64,000 bases of DNA, taken from Orobanche coerulescens (Eukaryota > Streptophyta > Magnoliopsida > Lamiales > Orobanchaceae). The stretch spans positions 85,045,644-85,109,643 of the forward strand of contig CM065809.1 in assembly GCA_033398695.1 (NCBI GenBank), read 5' to 3'. A program made the translations under genes and the position numbers. Below are positions 1 through 10,857 of this stretch, one piece after another (within the stretch, counting starts at the first letter, position 1; every line of letters starts with the position of its first letter). The notes beneath the pieces were generated by a model. The model made no database searches and was not told where the DNA came from. It was given only the letters and a program-made list of their open reading frames with translations.

Positions 1-971
1 GGCCGAGCGATCCTGGTGGCGACGTATGCTGTGAAGTCAGTCGCCAGTTGGTTAAAGAAGCCGATGGACCGAGGCGGCAATGAGGTGTGCCACCTGTGGG
101 CAAGGTCGTCCAGCGTCAGAGGGAACATTCGGCACCTGGTCGCGTCTGATGCCCCACACCCAGTCATGTAGATTTTGAACTTGCTCAGGTGTGTTTCGGG
201 GTCTGATCTCCCTTCGTACAGAGGTGTTTGCGGGGGAGCGATCTTGTGCTGCACGGGGGCGAGCTCAATGTGGACCGCGAGCGGCTCGCTCGGCTCGGCG
301 ATCTTGCTCTTGGCGCCTGCCCCAGATTCTAGGAGCGCCTTCATGTCGTCGAGCTGGCGTTGCATTGCGGCCATCGCTGTAGCATGGTCGCTCGTGGATC
401 AGCTTTTGGAGCGGGAGCCGAGGCGATCGTGTACCGATCTCCTGACTCTGCTGCTGCCGACCTCGGCTATTTGGCGAGGGGGAGCCATACGACTGGGCTG
501 CCTTCTAGGAGTCGGATAGGCTGAGCTCCTGGTGACGGACTCGAGCTCCGTCGACTCGTGGCTGGGACCGGACTGCCCCGATCGCCAAGATGGGTTGCTG
601 CCGAGGCGATCGAAAACCGAGGTGCCCCGGCTGGCGAGCGCCTCTCCTTGCGAACGGGAGCCTCTTGGCGATTGCTCGGTCAGCAACGCCTTGAACTTTC
701 GTTTGGTCCTCTGACGGATGGCCGAGGGGGTGATAGCGGGAGGCGCGTCGAGAGCACTCCGTCGCTCCTGTAAGACGGCCATGGCCTCCTCGATCTGTTC
801 CGCGGTTCTAAACTGATCGAGCGAGAGACTTGGGCCGTCTCACAGGGGCGGGATCGAGCATCTCGGACCGTGGCGGCTACCCTCCACCGTCGGATGTGGT
901 TCGGACTGAGACGGAACGAGGCGTCTGGCGGGCTGGCCGGAGGCTTTCTTCGACGCGGAGGCGGAAGACAT
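1..971 (-). pseudogene. Ty3/gypsy gag (Tat-like), N-terminal part, two in-frame stops
   Basis: Capsid (gag) polyprotein of an LTR retrotransposon, running off the left edge. The ATG at 971 lies about 110 bp downstream (in element orientation) of the PBS. One frame can be followed to position 1 with two TGA codons, at 840-842 and 399-401, both explicable as CGA to TGA changes. The N-terminal part is Ser/Arg-rich and low complexity. The C-terminal part reads LYEGRSDPETHL, then CRMFPLTLDDLAHRWH and LPPRSIGFFNQLATDF, which is the DP-x-H / Fp-tL-A-W / Lp-SI-F-q-L pattern of plant gypsy gag (retrotransposon gag domain) of the Tat group. Pol would lie outside the window. The family call rests on this pattern and on the non-Met primer site; the exact lineage is a guess. 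Confidence 0.75.
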
Positions 972-1080
972 GATTTTGAAAGCTTTCTCTGAAGAACAGT
1001 GAGTGTTTCTTCAGGTATATGCCCCGGAGAACAGTGAGTGTTCTGCGAGACGGTAGGAATAAAAAATTGAGGGTTAGATT

Positions 1081-1099
1081 CCCTTCTTCTAGCGCCAAT
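1081..1099 (-). other. Primer binding site, non-Met type
   Basis: Directly after the LTR end, in element orientation, the sequence is ATTGGCGCTAGAAGAAGGG. Plant Tat-group elements commonly begin the internal region with TTGGCGC. It does not match the initiator-Met PBS used by the other elements in this window. The tRNA partner was not determined. Confidence 0.6.
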
Positions 1100-2219
1100 T
1101 GTTGTTGCCCGAAATATTTATCCGAAGATAAAATACTGCTAGAATGGACGGACAACAAACAAGGTTGCGGGAGCACTTCCGAGGGGGTGTGAATAACACA
1201 AGATTTGCCGGGTTTGTTAGGCCCGGGCTTGAATGCTCTCGCGAGATGTTATTAATATAAATATTCGTGGATACAAGTACTAATGTGAGAATCTAAATAC
1301 AATGAGTGTAAAAAGATCCTATTATCCAGCTCTTGAGCGAAGCCTTGGTGTTCTTGCTCTCGGCCGATCGTCTTCTGTGTGAGAGAGGCTGAGAGAGAAG
1401 AAGGAATCGAGAGATAGCTGTTGCCAAGAGTAGGAGAAAGCCAAGTTGTGAGTATTGCTTCTGTATTGTGCGTGAATAGCGAGAATGACCGAGAGTTCGG
1501 ACTTCAGAGAGTAAAATTTCGGTCCTTGGACAAGTGCAGGCTGCCTTCTATTTATAGGGGCTGAGGAGCCTTGTTTCCTGGCGGGCGATCGCCTTTCGTC
1601 CAATATAATAATGGAGCGATCGTCCTCAAGTCACATGGGCTGTCTGCCTAAAGTCCAAGGCTGCTGCCGGCATCCAGCTGTGCGGTCCAATGAGGAGCCA
1701 GCACGCGTCCGGAGTTGCTGTCACAGGCGGTCCCATGGACACCTTTCGGCGGGCCTGTCGGCTGGTGGAAAGATGCTGACACGCTGTGGTCAATAATCCG
1801 TCTTGTCTCGGCACTGCACGTGGGTTTTGTCCTGAGCTTCGGCCATTGCCGACTGGATGACCATCGGCTTCGAGCGGCATGAGGCGGTCGTCAATGGTCG
1901 GTCACCAGGGGTCGGCATCGGTCGGTCACCAGGGGTCGGCATCGGCAAGTGCTGAGAGATGATCGTCTGCTAGTCGGCCACCAGGAGTCGATCGCCAAGT
2001 ACCGAGAGACAATCGTCTTAGATGTCGATCGCTCGGTACCGGGACTTGTCTTGGGACCTTCGGTCGGCATCGGCAAGTGCCGAGAGATGATCGTATGCTC
2101 GGCAATGGCTAGGTCGCCTGGCCGCTGGTCGGCAGTTCTGCCTCGGCTGCTCGCCAATGGCTAGGTCGCCCGATCTCTGAGGCGATCGCCAGTCGAAGAG
2201 TATAATTCTCGACACAACA
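1100..2219 (-). repeat. 5' LTR of the Tat-like element
   Basis: The LTR is about 1.12 kb and in element orientation begins TGTTGTGTCG and ends GGGCAACAACA, with TG/CA termini. A TATA box (CTATAAATAG) lies at 1547-1557 on the minus strand. Upstream of it (1570-2190) is a GC-rich stretch of repeated words: GGCGATCGCC at 1584-1593 and 2181-2190, two adjacent copies of a roughly 24-bp unit containing GGTCGGTCACCAGGGG at about 1896-1945, and a repeated unit containing GGCATCGGCAAGTGC at about 1935 and 2065. Only one LTR of the pair is present. Confidence 0.75.
1547..1557 (-). promoter_or_regulatory. TATA box of Tat-like LTR
   Basis: CTATAAATAG on the minus strand in the middle of the LTR, downstream of the GC-rich word block. 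This is the expected position for the U3/R promoter. Confidence 0.6.
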
Positions 2220-2222
2220 GTC

Positions 2223-2600
2223 TCAAAGAATGAGTGAGTTTGTTATTTATAGTGATGCTTCTGATCAAGTGTTGGGTTGCGTCTTGATGCAAGATGGCAG
2301 AGTTATTGTTTATGATTTGCAATAGCTAAAGCCTTACGAGGTTAAATAACTGACTTATGGTTTCGAGTTGGTAACGGTAGTGTTTGTGCTAAAGATTTAC
2401 CGTCATTACCTTTTTGAAACTTTGTGCCAAATATATACCGATCACATGAGTCTGAAGTATATTGTCTCCCATAAAAAGATAAATATGTGATGTAGAAGGT
2501 GGTAGTAGTTGATCAAGACTACGACTTGGATATTCATTACCATCATAGTAAAGCGAATATAGTTACTGATGCATTAAGTTGTAGACCAGTATCAATTGAG
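2223..2600 (+). pseudogene. RNase H domain remnant of decayed chromovirus
   Basis: This frame reads SEFVIYSDASDQVLGCVLMQDGR, with LKPYE and YRHYLF further on. It corresponds to the gypsy RNase H signature (YSDAS..GLGcVLMQ, LKpyE.nYpthdlEl, WRhYLyG) seen intact in the chromovirus at 8866-17667. The catalytic Asp of SDAS is kept, but a stop follows the sequence matching [10 protein letters not shown] and more stops occur downstream. The 5' part of pol is missing because the Tat-like element interrupts it. Confidence 0.8.
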
Positions 2601-2602
2601 AT

Positions 2603-4062
2603 GTTGGAGAGATTTACTCCATAGTTTGAGCTTAGAAATGAGTTTATGAATGAGAGAATAGAAATTTGGCTACAGAGAATTCAAAGGTAGATGTGTCTAT
2701 CGGAAATTACTCTGTATTTGACAGAGATCATTAAAACCAAATAGAATGAGTACCTAATGTTGGTACACATACAGGAGATGTACTGAATACTAAGGCACAC
2801 AGATTCATGATTCTCAATGATGAAACTTTTCAATTCCAAAATAGGATACGCGTAACCAATAATGAAGTGACGACACTAATAATTTCTAAAGAAGCACATT
2901 TAATGCCGTACTATATTCATATGAGTAAAAGTACATTGTACAAAGATATAAAGAATGATTTATAAAGAACAACATGAAGAAGGACATGATAGAGTCCGTG
3001 TCTCAGTGTTTGCCTTGTCAGCAAGTCATGATCGAGTACTAGATACCCTTAGTTTGTTACAACTACTTCCTATTCCTTAATAAAAGTGGGAATATATATT
3101 GATAAATTTTGTTATCGAGATGCCTATAGCTCGAAAACAAATGAATATGATCTGGGTAATTGTAGACATAATGACAAAATCGGCACACTTCTTGGGAATC
3201 AAATATATAATGGGACCAGGGAGATTGATACGAGAGTCTACAAGTGAGATTGTGAGACTTCATGAGATTTCAAAGGGAATTTTATCGGATAGGGATAGTT
3301 TTCACATTTCGATTTTGGAGCTCAATTCAGAGGTTGGAGAGATTTACTCCATAGTTTGAGCTTAGAAAAGAGTTTATGAAGGATAGAATAGAAATTTGGC
3401 TACATAAACTTCAAAGGTAGATGTGTCTATTGGAGATTACTCCATCTTTAAGAGTGATCATTAAAACCAAATTGAATGAGGACCTAATGTTGGTACACAT
3501 CCAAGGGATGTACTGAAGAGTAAGGCACAGAGATTCATGATTCGCAATGATGCAACTTTTCAATCCAAAATAGGATATGCGTAGCCAATAATGAAATGCC
3601 GACAATAATAATTTCTAAAGAAGCGCATTTAACACCGTACTAGATCCATGTTAGTAAAAGTAAATTGTACAATGATTTAAAAAATGATTTATGAAGAATA
3701 ACATAAAGAAAGACATGATAGAGTCCGTGTCTAAGTGTTTTCCTTGTCAACAAGTCATTATCGAGTACTAGATACCCGTGAGTTTGTTACAAATGCTTCA
3801 TATTCCTTAATGAAAGTGGGAATATATATTGATAAATTTTGTTATCGATATGCCTGTAGCTCGAAAACAAATGAATATGATCTGGGTAATTGTATACATA
3901 ATGACAAAATCGGCACACTTCTTGGGAATCAAATATACAAGGGGACCAGGGAGATTGATACGAGAGTCTACAAGTGAGATTGTGAGACTTCATGAGATTT
4001 CAAAGGGAATTTTATCGAATAGAGATAGTTTTCACATCTCGATTTTGGAGCTCGATTCATAG
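2603..4062 (+). repeat. Diverged tandem duplication, 2 x about 730 bp
   Basis: Unit 1 is 2603-3332 and unit 2 is 3333-4062. Both start at GTTGGAGAGATTTACTCC and end in GATTTTGGAGCTC. Each covers the RNase H/integrase linker and the first half of the integrase core. The copies differ by scattered substitutions, so the duplication is old. The junction at 3332/3333 joins the integrase core back to the linker. Confidence 0.85.
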
Positions 4063-4430
4063 TCACGTGGGCACTAAAGTTTAGCACTATGTACCATCCT
4101 CACAGGGATGATAAGTTATAGAGAATGATTCATATATTAGAGGACTTATTGAGGGCATGTGCCTTAGATTGGACTACAAATTGGGAGTCTCATTTATCAT
4201 TGATCGTGTTTACGTGTAACGACAATTGGCAAACATCAATCATGGAAGAAGGTGCAGGTTACCTGCATGTTGGGATGATTCATACAATTTGCTTAGAAAC
4301 GAGCCTAATTTACATGTAGAAACAAGAAATAAGGTTTCTATAATTTGGAAAGTTAGAAGTCTTATGTTGTTGTATGTTGCTAACCATTATAATCTGGAGC
4401 AGGAGATCATATTCTTATAAAAGTATCGCC
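2930..4430 (+). pseudogene. Integrase remnants of decayed chromovirus (partly duplicated)
   Basis: The integrase core appears twice because of the 730-bp duplication. MPIARKQMNMIWVIVD, then TKSAHFLGIK and a degenerate RLIRESTSEIVRLHE, match the intact chromovirus motifs MPRTRAGMNMIWVIVD, TKSAHFLGIK and EIVRLHGAP. After 4062 the core continues with YHPHRDDKL, then LEDLLRACALDWTTNWE, then HLSLIVFTCND, matching the HPQSDGQTER...LEDMLRACAIDW region. The DGQTER Glu motif is destroyed. No continuous frame exists. Confidence 0.8.
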
Positions 4431-4431
4431 G

Positions 4432-4782
4432 ATGCGTGGAATCTTTTTCTATGGGAAGAAAGGAAAATTGATTCCAAGGTATATCAAATCGTTTAAGATT
4501 CTTGAGAGAGTCAGGAATTTAACATATCGTCCATCGTTGAACCAAGTGCAAATGTTTTCCACATTTCCCATAACTTTGGGAACTGAGGTGGCATCCGATG
4601 CTACTTATGAAGAAAGACTGGTGAAAATATTAGAATATCAAACCAAATAATTGAGGAACAAGGACATCAAGATGGTAAAAATCCAATGGTCTCATCAGGG
4701 CGTGGAAGAGGCAAAATGGGAGACAGAGTATGATATGCTTATAAGGTATCCTGAGTTGTTCTGGGTTTCAAGGACGAAACTT
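4432..4782 (+). pseudogene. Integrase C-terminus and chromodomain-like tail, degenerate
   Basis: GKKGKLIPRYIKSFKILERV matches the [10 protein letters not shown] integrase C-terminal module. After a stop, KIQWSHQGVEEAKWETE and YPELF match the chromodomain end (VkvqWsrhgvEEATWEtEe, YPELF) of Tekay/Del-type chromoviruses. A stop (TAA) and a frame change separate the two parts. In intact relatives this tail is thought to target insertion to heterochromatin. Confidence 0.75.
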
Positions 4783-4800
4783 ATTTTTAGAGGGGGGGTG
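4783..4800 (+). other. Polypurine tract of decayed chromovirus
   Basis: The purine-rich stretch around TTTTTAGAGGGGGGGTG lies just before TGTAATATCTG. It has the same layout as the PPT next to the 3' LTR of the chromovirus at 8866-17667. Confidence 0.65.
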
Positions 4801-5009
4801 TGTAATATCTGTATATTCCTCATGTATTTTCTTACTATATTTTAAAAATGTGTACATCGTTTATTGGAATGAGAAGTATACTTCGATATATTTTTATGTT
4901 CATATATTGAATTTTGATGATTTCATATCCATTATAGTGTATCGATTGTTCAAATTTGATACATATTGAAGGATGCCAAAAAAAAATAGAAAATTGTCTA
5001 GGTACATAG
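4801..5009 (+). repeat. Start of 3' LTR of decayed chromovirus (truncated)
   Basis: Begins TGTAATATCTG after the PPT, similar to the TGTAATA starts of the other gypsy LTRs here. It is cut after about 209 bp by the next element. Confidence 0.6.
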
Positions 5010-6107
5010 TGTTGTCACAATATACCTAATAAACAACTTAGAAGAGGGGGTTAAAGAAGTTGTATCCCTTTTCGAAGTTTGTTTGCGTAGCGGAAGTCTA
5101 AAACTAAGTTGCTGTAAATAAAGGAACTGGATAGTCTCCTGTTAGCTTGTTGCTTACAGGGTTTTCAGGATAAGTATACTAAAATCACATAGGTAGTAAG
5201 AAAACAATTATTACTGTAAGTAAAGACACCATTTAATGTGGTTCGACATAAACCCCTCTACGTCGACACGTCCTCCACACAGGAATAAATAGTTTATTAG
5301 AATCAAGGCATACACAACTGTACGATTTTAACTTATCTCGTCACTATATCATTCACATAGATTGATACAACCGACAACAGCTTTGGCCGTTTACACCTAT
5401 TGGCTTGGGCTTCTTGAACTTGTTTCTTCTCACACAGATTGAAGCTTCACCTTGAATGCTATTCGCCCCACACAGGTCATAATAGCCTTGCTTAGTCCAC
5501 ATAGGACTAAATATCTCAACAGTAAGTATTGGGTATCAAGAGTCGACCAACAGCTGTAGGCTTGGTAAGCTTTTGCTGTAGATATGCTACTCGTTGTTGA
5601 GGACTTGTATATTTCTTCACTTAAGATATCGTTGTATGCTTGAAGAAATATATTACTCTTTTATCTTGATGTTCAGCTTTCAGTGCTCACCAGAATGATC
5701 ATTGTTGTGTGTGATCATTGTCCTCTTGCTTGGGCTATTTATAACCTTGGAAATAGATCAGTTATAAATGTAGCTGTTGGCCAGTTTGTGAGATTGAGAT
5801 AGCTCTGATTGGCGGCTTCAGAATGTTTGAATTAAATGCTCTTCTGTCTGTAGTCTCTCAGCCGTATTAAATGCTGTCTTATCAACATTAAATGCTACTT
5901 TAGTACTGTGAATACTTTATGAATAAAGAAAGTTTGTTTCACAATGGTTTAAATTTCATTCTCAGTCCTGTTGGTTTTGTATTTTACTTTTCCTAAGTAA
6001 ACCATCTACAACATTATTTGCTGTAGCCAACGTCTCATCTTGATGTATCTTGAAGGCTTAGCTGTTGGATTTGACTTAAGGCTCACTGTATGATCTTGCG
6101 CTGTAAG
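5010..6107. repeat. SIRE/Maximus-like copia LTR fragment (uncertain)
   Basis: About 1.1 kb without coding potential. It has features I associate with plant Sirevirus-type LTRs: an ACCTAAT...CTTAGAAGAGGGGG start, a stretch reading TGTGGTTCGACATAAACCCC followed by CTACGTCGAC, and repeated CACACAGG/CCACATAGG segments. It begins near TGTTGTCAC at 5010, inside a gypsy LTR, and is cut at 6107 by copia A. Neither orientation nor family is certain; it could be another kind of repeat. Confidence 0.4.
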
Positions 6108-8106
6108 TGTTAGGAGTATGCCCTCGAATGCCACTCAGAGGATGTTGAGTGAGGGCATTGTACGTGTAATTATGTAAATCATTAATATAAGGCAATGGTT
6201 GTTTCTTTATTTACTAGTGGTTACTCACATTCCTAACACGTAAATATACATATAGAAACTAGTAAGTGTATTTAAGAGCAAAACGTTCCACTCCTTATTA
6301 GATAACGGTGTCGGCACAGGAAAGGTTTATAGCTCAAATACTTAATCGTTCGCAAGTCGATGAAACTTGACTGGGATTTAAATTTATGTGAAGACTTGTA
6401 TGACGTGTTCTTTGACATGGAGAGTGTCTGTCGAACACTAATGGTCAGTGGGAGCACACGTTATAGGTATGCTAATTGGATTAGTATACTCGAACCGACT
6501 CACCCTCGATTCGTCACACGAATTTCACTCCGGGATAGTCAATGATGGAATCGAAAGGTTGTGATAGGTATTCATGAACCTTCGACTTGAGGATTTAGTA
6601 GAGATGTGCTTGTGACGTCAAGATTTTCATTAGAGTAGTTCGACCCTGTAAACTAGAAGGCGGGGGTCAACCTCGACGTGCATCTTGATGGGCAAGTAGC
6701 AGGTCCTACTAAATACCAAGATAGAATTCTTTCTCCCGTTAGTGAGCTGGTTATATGTCTTGTGCGCTTATTGGCAGATGAGATTGTAAATTTTTTGCCA
6801 AAGCATTGGAGCTAGTTGTATTGGATACACGAGAGCTCGATGATCTCGATTTGCATTAACGCATGCATAGGGTCAAGTACAGATAGGGTTTGACTGACCG
6901 TGACCTTATAACTTGATCGGGACATGTGAAAGAAGGGTTTATACGTATACTGATATTCACGATAGAATGGTTCTTGAATGATCCCATCATTTATTTTTAG
7001 TTGGTGTACAGTGTAGGTCGCCAGGCTGGCTAGGTGGTGCTACTACTCTTTGGTTCCTCCCATTGCTGACTGAGACGGACCTACCGAGTCGCGCATTAGG
7101 ATTGACGACGGAATGAATCAAGCTTAATTCTCTCATTATCAATATTAGATATTGGATATCTAATTTGGGACATTGTATGTCTAAATTGATTTATTGGATA
7201 AATTAATTTACGTCCTAATTAATTAAATAAATTAGCGGGTGATTAATTTAATTCATGAATATAATTATTTCTTGGAGAAATTAATTATGTTATTATGTAT
7301 TTAATATGATTAATTAATTAGATTAGTTAATCGATATAAATACATCGCAACAGAATCAGAGTTTATCTGTTTGGACTCACGGGAGTCCGAAACGAACCGA
7401 ACTCGTCCGGTTTCTACATGGGCCGCCCCCCATTTCAATCCACCTTCCTTTTGGACTCTTGTCTCCATTCTTTATTGGATTATAATTGTATAGGTGGGTT
7501 GATTCTCATTAGCATGAGTTGTTACATGTTGGGAGTTGAATAAAAAGGAAAAAGAAGACAATCACTCACCACCCATTTTGATTCCTACGTGAGAGAGAGT
7601 GAGGGAGAGAGAGAAAATTTTTCTCAAAGTCTTCATCATCTTCTCCATGTCTTCTTCCATTTTTCTTCACAAATTCTTGATTTTTCTTGGAGGAAAATTG
7701 AGAAATAAAAGAGAGATTGTGAGTTATACACTTAGAGTGTTATAATTTCATATTGGAAGCTTCATCACTTGGCTCTAGCCGTATCCTCGGAGGATAGCAA
7801 GGTGATCGTTGTTCCGGTCATTTCTCCGGCGCGTGGCAAGTATAGACGTGGTGCTTTCGGCGTTGGATCATTCAAGAGCTTGGAGCGGAATGAATTGCAG
7901 GGAGATCGCGTAAAGCTTGGGGAATAGCTCAAGAGAAGGAATCCATCTAATCAACGGACTACAAGGGTGAGTTTCTATATCTCTTGTGAATTCGTTTTGA
8001 TATTCGTATATACGTTGCTCGATCGATCCTCGTAGGGATTCGGATCGAATTAATTTTCGTTTAACCGCTTCCGCTGGGCCTTCGTTTTAGGCACCGAATC
8101 CCAACA
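6108..8106 (+). repeat. 5' LTR of copia A
   Basis: 1,999 bp, TGTTAGGAGT...ATCCCAACA. It starts with a potential 13-bp stem at 6118-6158. A TATA box (TATAAATA) at 7335-7342 is followed by a conserved hairpin at 7369-7393. The sequence then runs through a purine-rich GAGAGAGA stretch near 7590 to the end at 8106. It contains a 61-codon sense ORF (6360-6545) that is shared with the LTRs of B and C. Confidence 0.9.
7335..7342 (+). promoter_or_regulatory. TATA box of copia A LTR
   Basis: TATAAATA within GATATAAATACATCG. The same motif is at the homologous place in both D LTRs (32353-32361 and 39450-39457) and in C (28981-28988, minus). In B it has decayed. Confidence 0.65.
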
Positions 8107-8107
8107 G

Positions 8108-8119
8108 TGGTATCGGAGC
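8108..8119 (+). other. Primer binding site of copia A (Met-i type, one change)
   Basis: TGGTATCGGAGC, one nucleotide after the LTR end. It differs from the initiator-Met PBS TGGTATCAGAGC by one A to G change. Confidence 0.8.
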
Positions 8120-8865
8120 GTAGGTCTTGCGATCGTATATACGATATTGGCATTTGGAATGCTTGATTAGATGGTATATGATTTGGAATCATAATCGTAT
8201 TAATCGTTGATTTTCTATTGTTCATCCAAAAATTAATTTTTCATGATTTTATGTTACAATATAAATCTATTTTTCTTTTGAAAAACTGATTGAAATGAGT
8301 AATATAAAGATTAGAAAAATATTATTTTTGGAATCGAGGCGAAAAAACGAGCCGAAAACGAACGGACCCGGCAGCTGAGTCCCGGCGCGCCGCGTCCGCC
8401 ATTCGACCACGGCTCGCCACTGCCGGACATGCTCGCCTCTCGGCCGCCTCGCAATGGTCTCGGCCTCACGGCCCCGATTGGCACTGGCAAAGGTTCTCCG
8501 TGTTTTTCGACTCCGTTTTTTCTATTTCGTTCGATAATTAATTTCCCACAAATTAAATTGGATCTAATTTAACTAATATTTAATTATGGTAATTTTAATC
8601 TTAGGGGAATTAATTTAATGAAATATTTTATCGTCCGGAACAAGTTAAAATTGATGGTTGTTTGAATTAATTGGATTAATTCGTTTTGAATGAATCGATT
8701 GGATCGGTTCGTATTGTTGATTGGATCAATGTATCTCTACCCTTTCCATTTATATAGTATTTATTGGATGAATGCTTTTGAAAGAGGATGTGGTTCGTGG
8801 ACTTAGTTTTTTGAATTGTTCGTTTTATTCGATTGGGTTGTAAAGGCCGTTTTGAGCCTATTTAT
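8120..8865 (+). other. Copia A leader (5' UTR) with GC-rich block
   Basis: Non-coding leader between PBS and gag, AT-rich except for 8366-8490, a CpG-dense stretch including GGCGCGCC and CGGCTCGCCACTGCCGG. The flanks (GCGAAAAAACGAGCCG before, GTTTTTCGACTCCG after) resemble the flanks of equivalent but different GC blocks in B and D. The leader resumes at 17668 after the nested chromovirus. Confidence 0.7.
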
Positions 8866-9400
8866 TGTAACACCCCCAAGTTATTCAGGGATATTACAAC
8901 GCCGTAAGCCCCGCCGTGGGACCCACAAGGCTAAACATACGGGGAACCATAAAATTTGACCGCTAAGGTCTACACACAATGGAATGAAAAACAATACAAA
9001 GGTATTCGAAACATAACCAATGTATTCACAAACATCACAACTCGAATCAATACTTCGGCAAACACAGGCCAGAACATCAAGGAAAAGGGAAAACAATACT
9101 CGAGTATTCAATAGCCAATCCAGTACAACAACACTGAACGGGAAACTCCAAACATAACTGGAAGAAAGACACAGTATCACACTTGCCCACCATCTTTATG
9201 CCGACCCGATACCTGCCCGTCCGCTCTCCTGGAATCTGAAATACATAAAAAGTATTTCCCCCATAAAGGGGTTAGCTGTCGAATAGCTAGTGCAAGTATA
9301 TCAAGTATGAAATACAATACTCCTCGACAATAAAGTAAATGTAACCGTCAGTTCATCAATTCAAGACTAGTATTCCGAAATAACTAAAATCTCATGACGT

Positions 9401-9590
9401 ATGTGAATGCCGTAGAAACGGTTCGTTCATATCATACGCCGTTACATGTAGGAATGCCGTCAAAACGGTTCGTTCATTACATGCCAACAATACATATATG
9501 AATGCCGTAAAAACGGTTCGTTCATAATATGCCATCAATATATCTATGAATGCCGTAAAAACGGTTCGTTCATGATATGCCATCAATATT
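9401..9590 (-). repeat. Tandem hairpin array in Tekay LTR (4 units)
   Basis: Four units at 9403-9430, 9449-9477, 9498-9524 and 9545-9572 with a period of about 47-49 bp. Each contains GAATGCCGTNAAAACGGTTC followed by GTTCAT. CCGT pairs with ACGG, and ATGAA pairs with TTCAT in the better copies, so each unit can fold. Repeated in the other LTR at 16238-16425. Confidence 0.85.
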
Positions 9591-10349
9591 TCTTACTTTC
9601 AAAGTCGAGAACGTACAATCATAAATGTATACTTGCCTTTGATACATCGAGAAATCGAACGGAGGAAAGGTATAAGTTCGGTAGGTCCAAGAACGCGCTT
9701 CCGGCACCTAAACGATTCGCAAGGAATATGACAATTAATTATCCATACTCAAATTACACGAAGAGACTCCCGAAACTCGTCTACGATCCAAGAAAAATAC
9801 ACGGGTGAACGACTCAAGGTTGGGAAATCACCCAAACTCCCACAAGTCCGAAAACGACACAATTCAACCCGTAAAATCGTAAGAAAACACGCATACGATA
9901 TAGATATATCAAAACCTCAAAGTTCTCAAGCTTCAATCGGATAAAACGGACGAATCTACGAAAACCCCCAAAATCCAACACAAAATTCAAAGTGTTCTTG
10001 AATAAACTTTCAATAATCCGATGAATACTCAAACATGTCCATAATTACGCATATACCACTTCATACTCCATGATTTTAACATCCAAAACGTCAATACCCA
10101 TACAAGATCGAGAATCAAGATGTTGAAGAAATTACCTCTTGAATATCCAAGCTCTATGATCCGAGGAATACGCGTTAGATCGACTATCCGGGCTTCCCAA
10201 CTGAACGAAAATGGTAAAAATCCAACAAACAAGTGATAGATGCGAGAAAACTCCTCCACTCAACTCTCTCTCTCTCGCAGGTGGAAGAAGGGAATGGAGG
10301 AAATGAGCTGCAATCTCGCTTAAAAAGCCAAAATATGCAGTTAACCGCA

Positions 10350-10616
10350 TTGTGTGCCGCGGCTCATCCCAGGTGTGCCGCGGCACAGGCCTAAAAATTG
10401 TTCCCAGGTTTCGGCAGTGTGCCGCTCAGCCAGTGTGCCGCGGCACCGGCATGACGGTTTTGGCCGAGGATGCAACACCAGCAGTGTGCCGCGGCATTGA
10501 CTTCAAGTGTGCCGCTGAATCGCCGGCGTGTGCCGCGGCACCCGCATACCCGCTCGGCCAGGTTTAGGAAATGTGTGTGCCGCGGCGCACACTCCTTGTG
10601 CCGCGGCTCACACCCC
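10350..10616 (-). repeat. GC-rich palindrome block in Tekay 3' LTR
   Basis: Many occurrences of GTGTGCCGCGGC. The perfect palindrome GTGCCGCGGCAC occurs at 10375-10386, 10435-10446 and 10530-10541. It lies just upstream (in element orientation) of the TATA-like motif. The matching block in the other LTR (17183-17465) is strongly diverged and keeps only one perfect copy. Confidence 0.85.
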
Positions 10617-10822
10617 CTTCGGGTCCTAAAATGATGAAAAATGACCCGGAAAGAGAATAAAAGCAATAAGATTCAATGTCTGGGCAACAATAACACGAAA
10701 TAGAAGTACGGGAACCCCAAAACGGTGGTTCCAAGCAATGATTACAAGGGTTCGCCCAACAAATCACGATTCGAAGAACAAGAAGAGGTTTGAAATGACA
10801 TGACTTTCGACCGAGTATTACA

Positions 10823-10839
10823 TTCTCCCCCTCTAAAAA
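10823..10839 (-). other. Polypurine tract of Tekay-type element
   Basis: In element orientation TTTTTAGAGGGGGAGAA sits immediately before the 3' LTR start TGTAATA. Confidence 0.8.
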
Positions 10840-10857
10840 GAAGTTTCGTCCCGAAAC

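Larger units (their letters stand above)
1..2219 (-). mobile_element. Tat-like Ty3/gypsy retrotransposon, 5' end only
   Basis: The 5' LTR (1100-2219), primer site (1081-1099) and gag (1-971) are in consistent order on the minus strand. It sits inside the RNase H region of an older plus-strand chromovirus: sequence from 2220 onward resumes directly as RNase H coding sequence. The target duplication next to 2219 is probably GTCTC (2220-2224), but the partner copy is outside the window. Confidence 0.75.
2220..5009 (+). mobile_element. Decayed chromovirus (Ty3/gypsy), pol 3' half and LTR start
   Basis: RNase H, integrase, chromodomain-like tail, polypurine tract and LTR start follow in order on the plus strand, all riddled with stops and frameshifts. 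It is the oldest-looking element in the window and host to two insertions, the Tat-like element at its left and the SIRE-like LTR at its right. AT content is higher than in the younger elements. Confidence 0.8.
8866..10822 (-). repeat. 3' LTR of Tekay-type element
   Basis: 1,957 bp. In element orientation it starts TGTAATACTCGG (10822) and ends GGGGGTGTTACA (8866). Order along the LTR: palindrome block 10616-10350, TATA-like TTTTTAAG near 10318-10329, CT-rich stretch, hairpin array 9590-9401, end. Confidence 0.93.

Noticed and set aside
175..519. Plus-strand frames over the left edge
   Set aside because: Antisense shadows of the Tat-like gag on the minus strand, which has the recognisable motifs.
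5010..6107. Possible MITE or DNA transposon
   Set aside because: No terminal inverted repeats seen and no short target duplication flanking; a copia LTR fragment fits better, though weakly.
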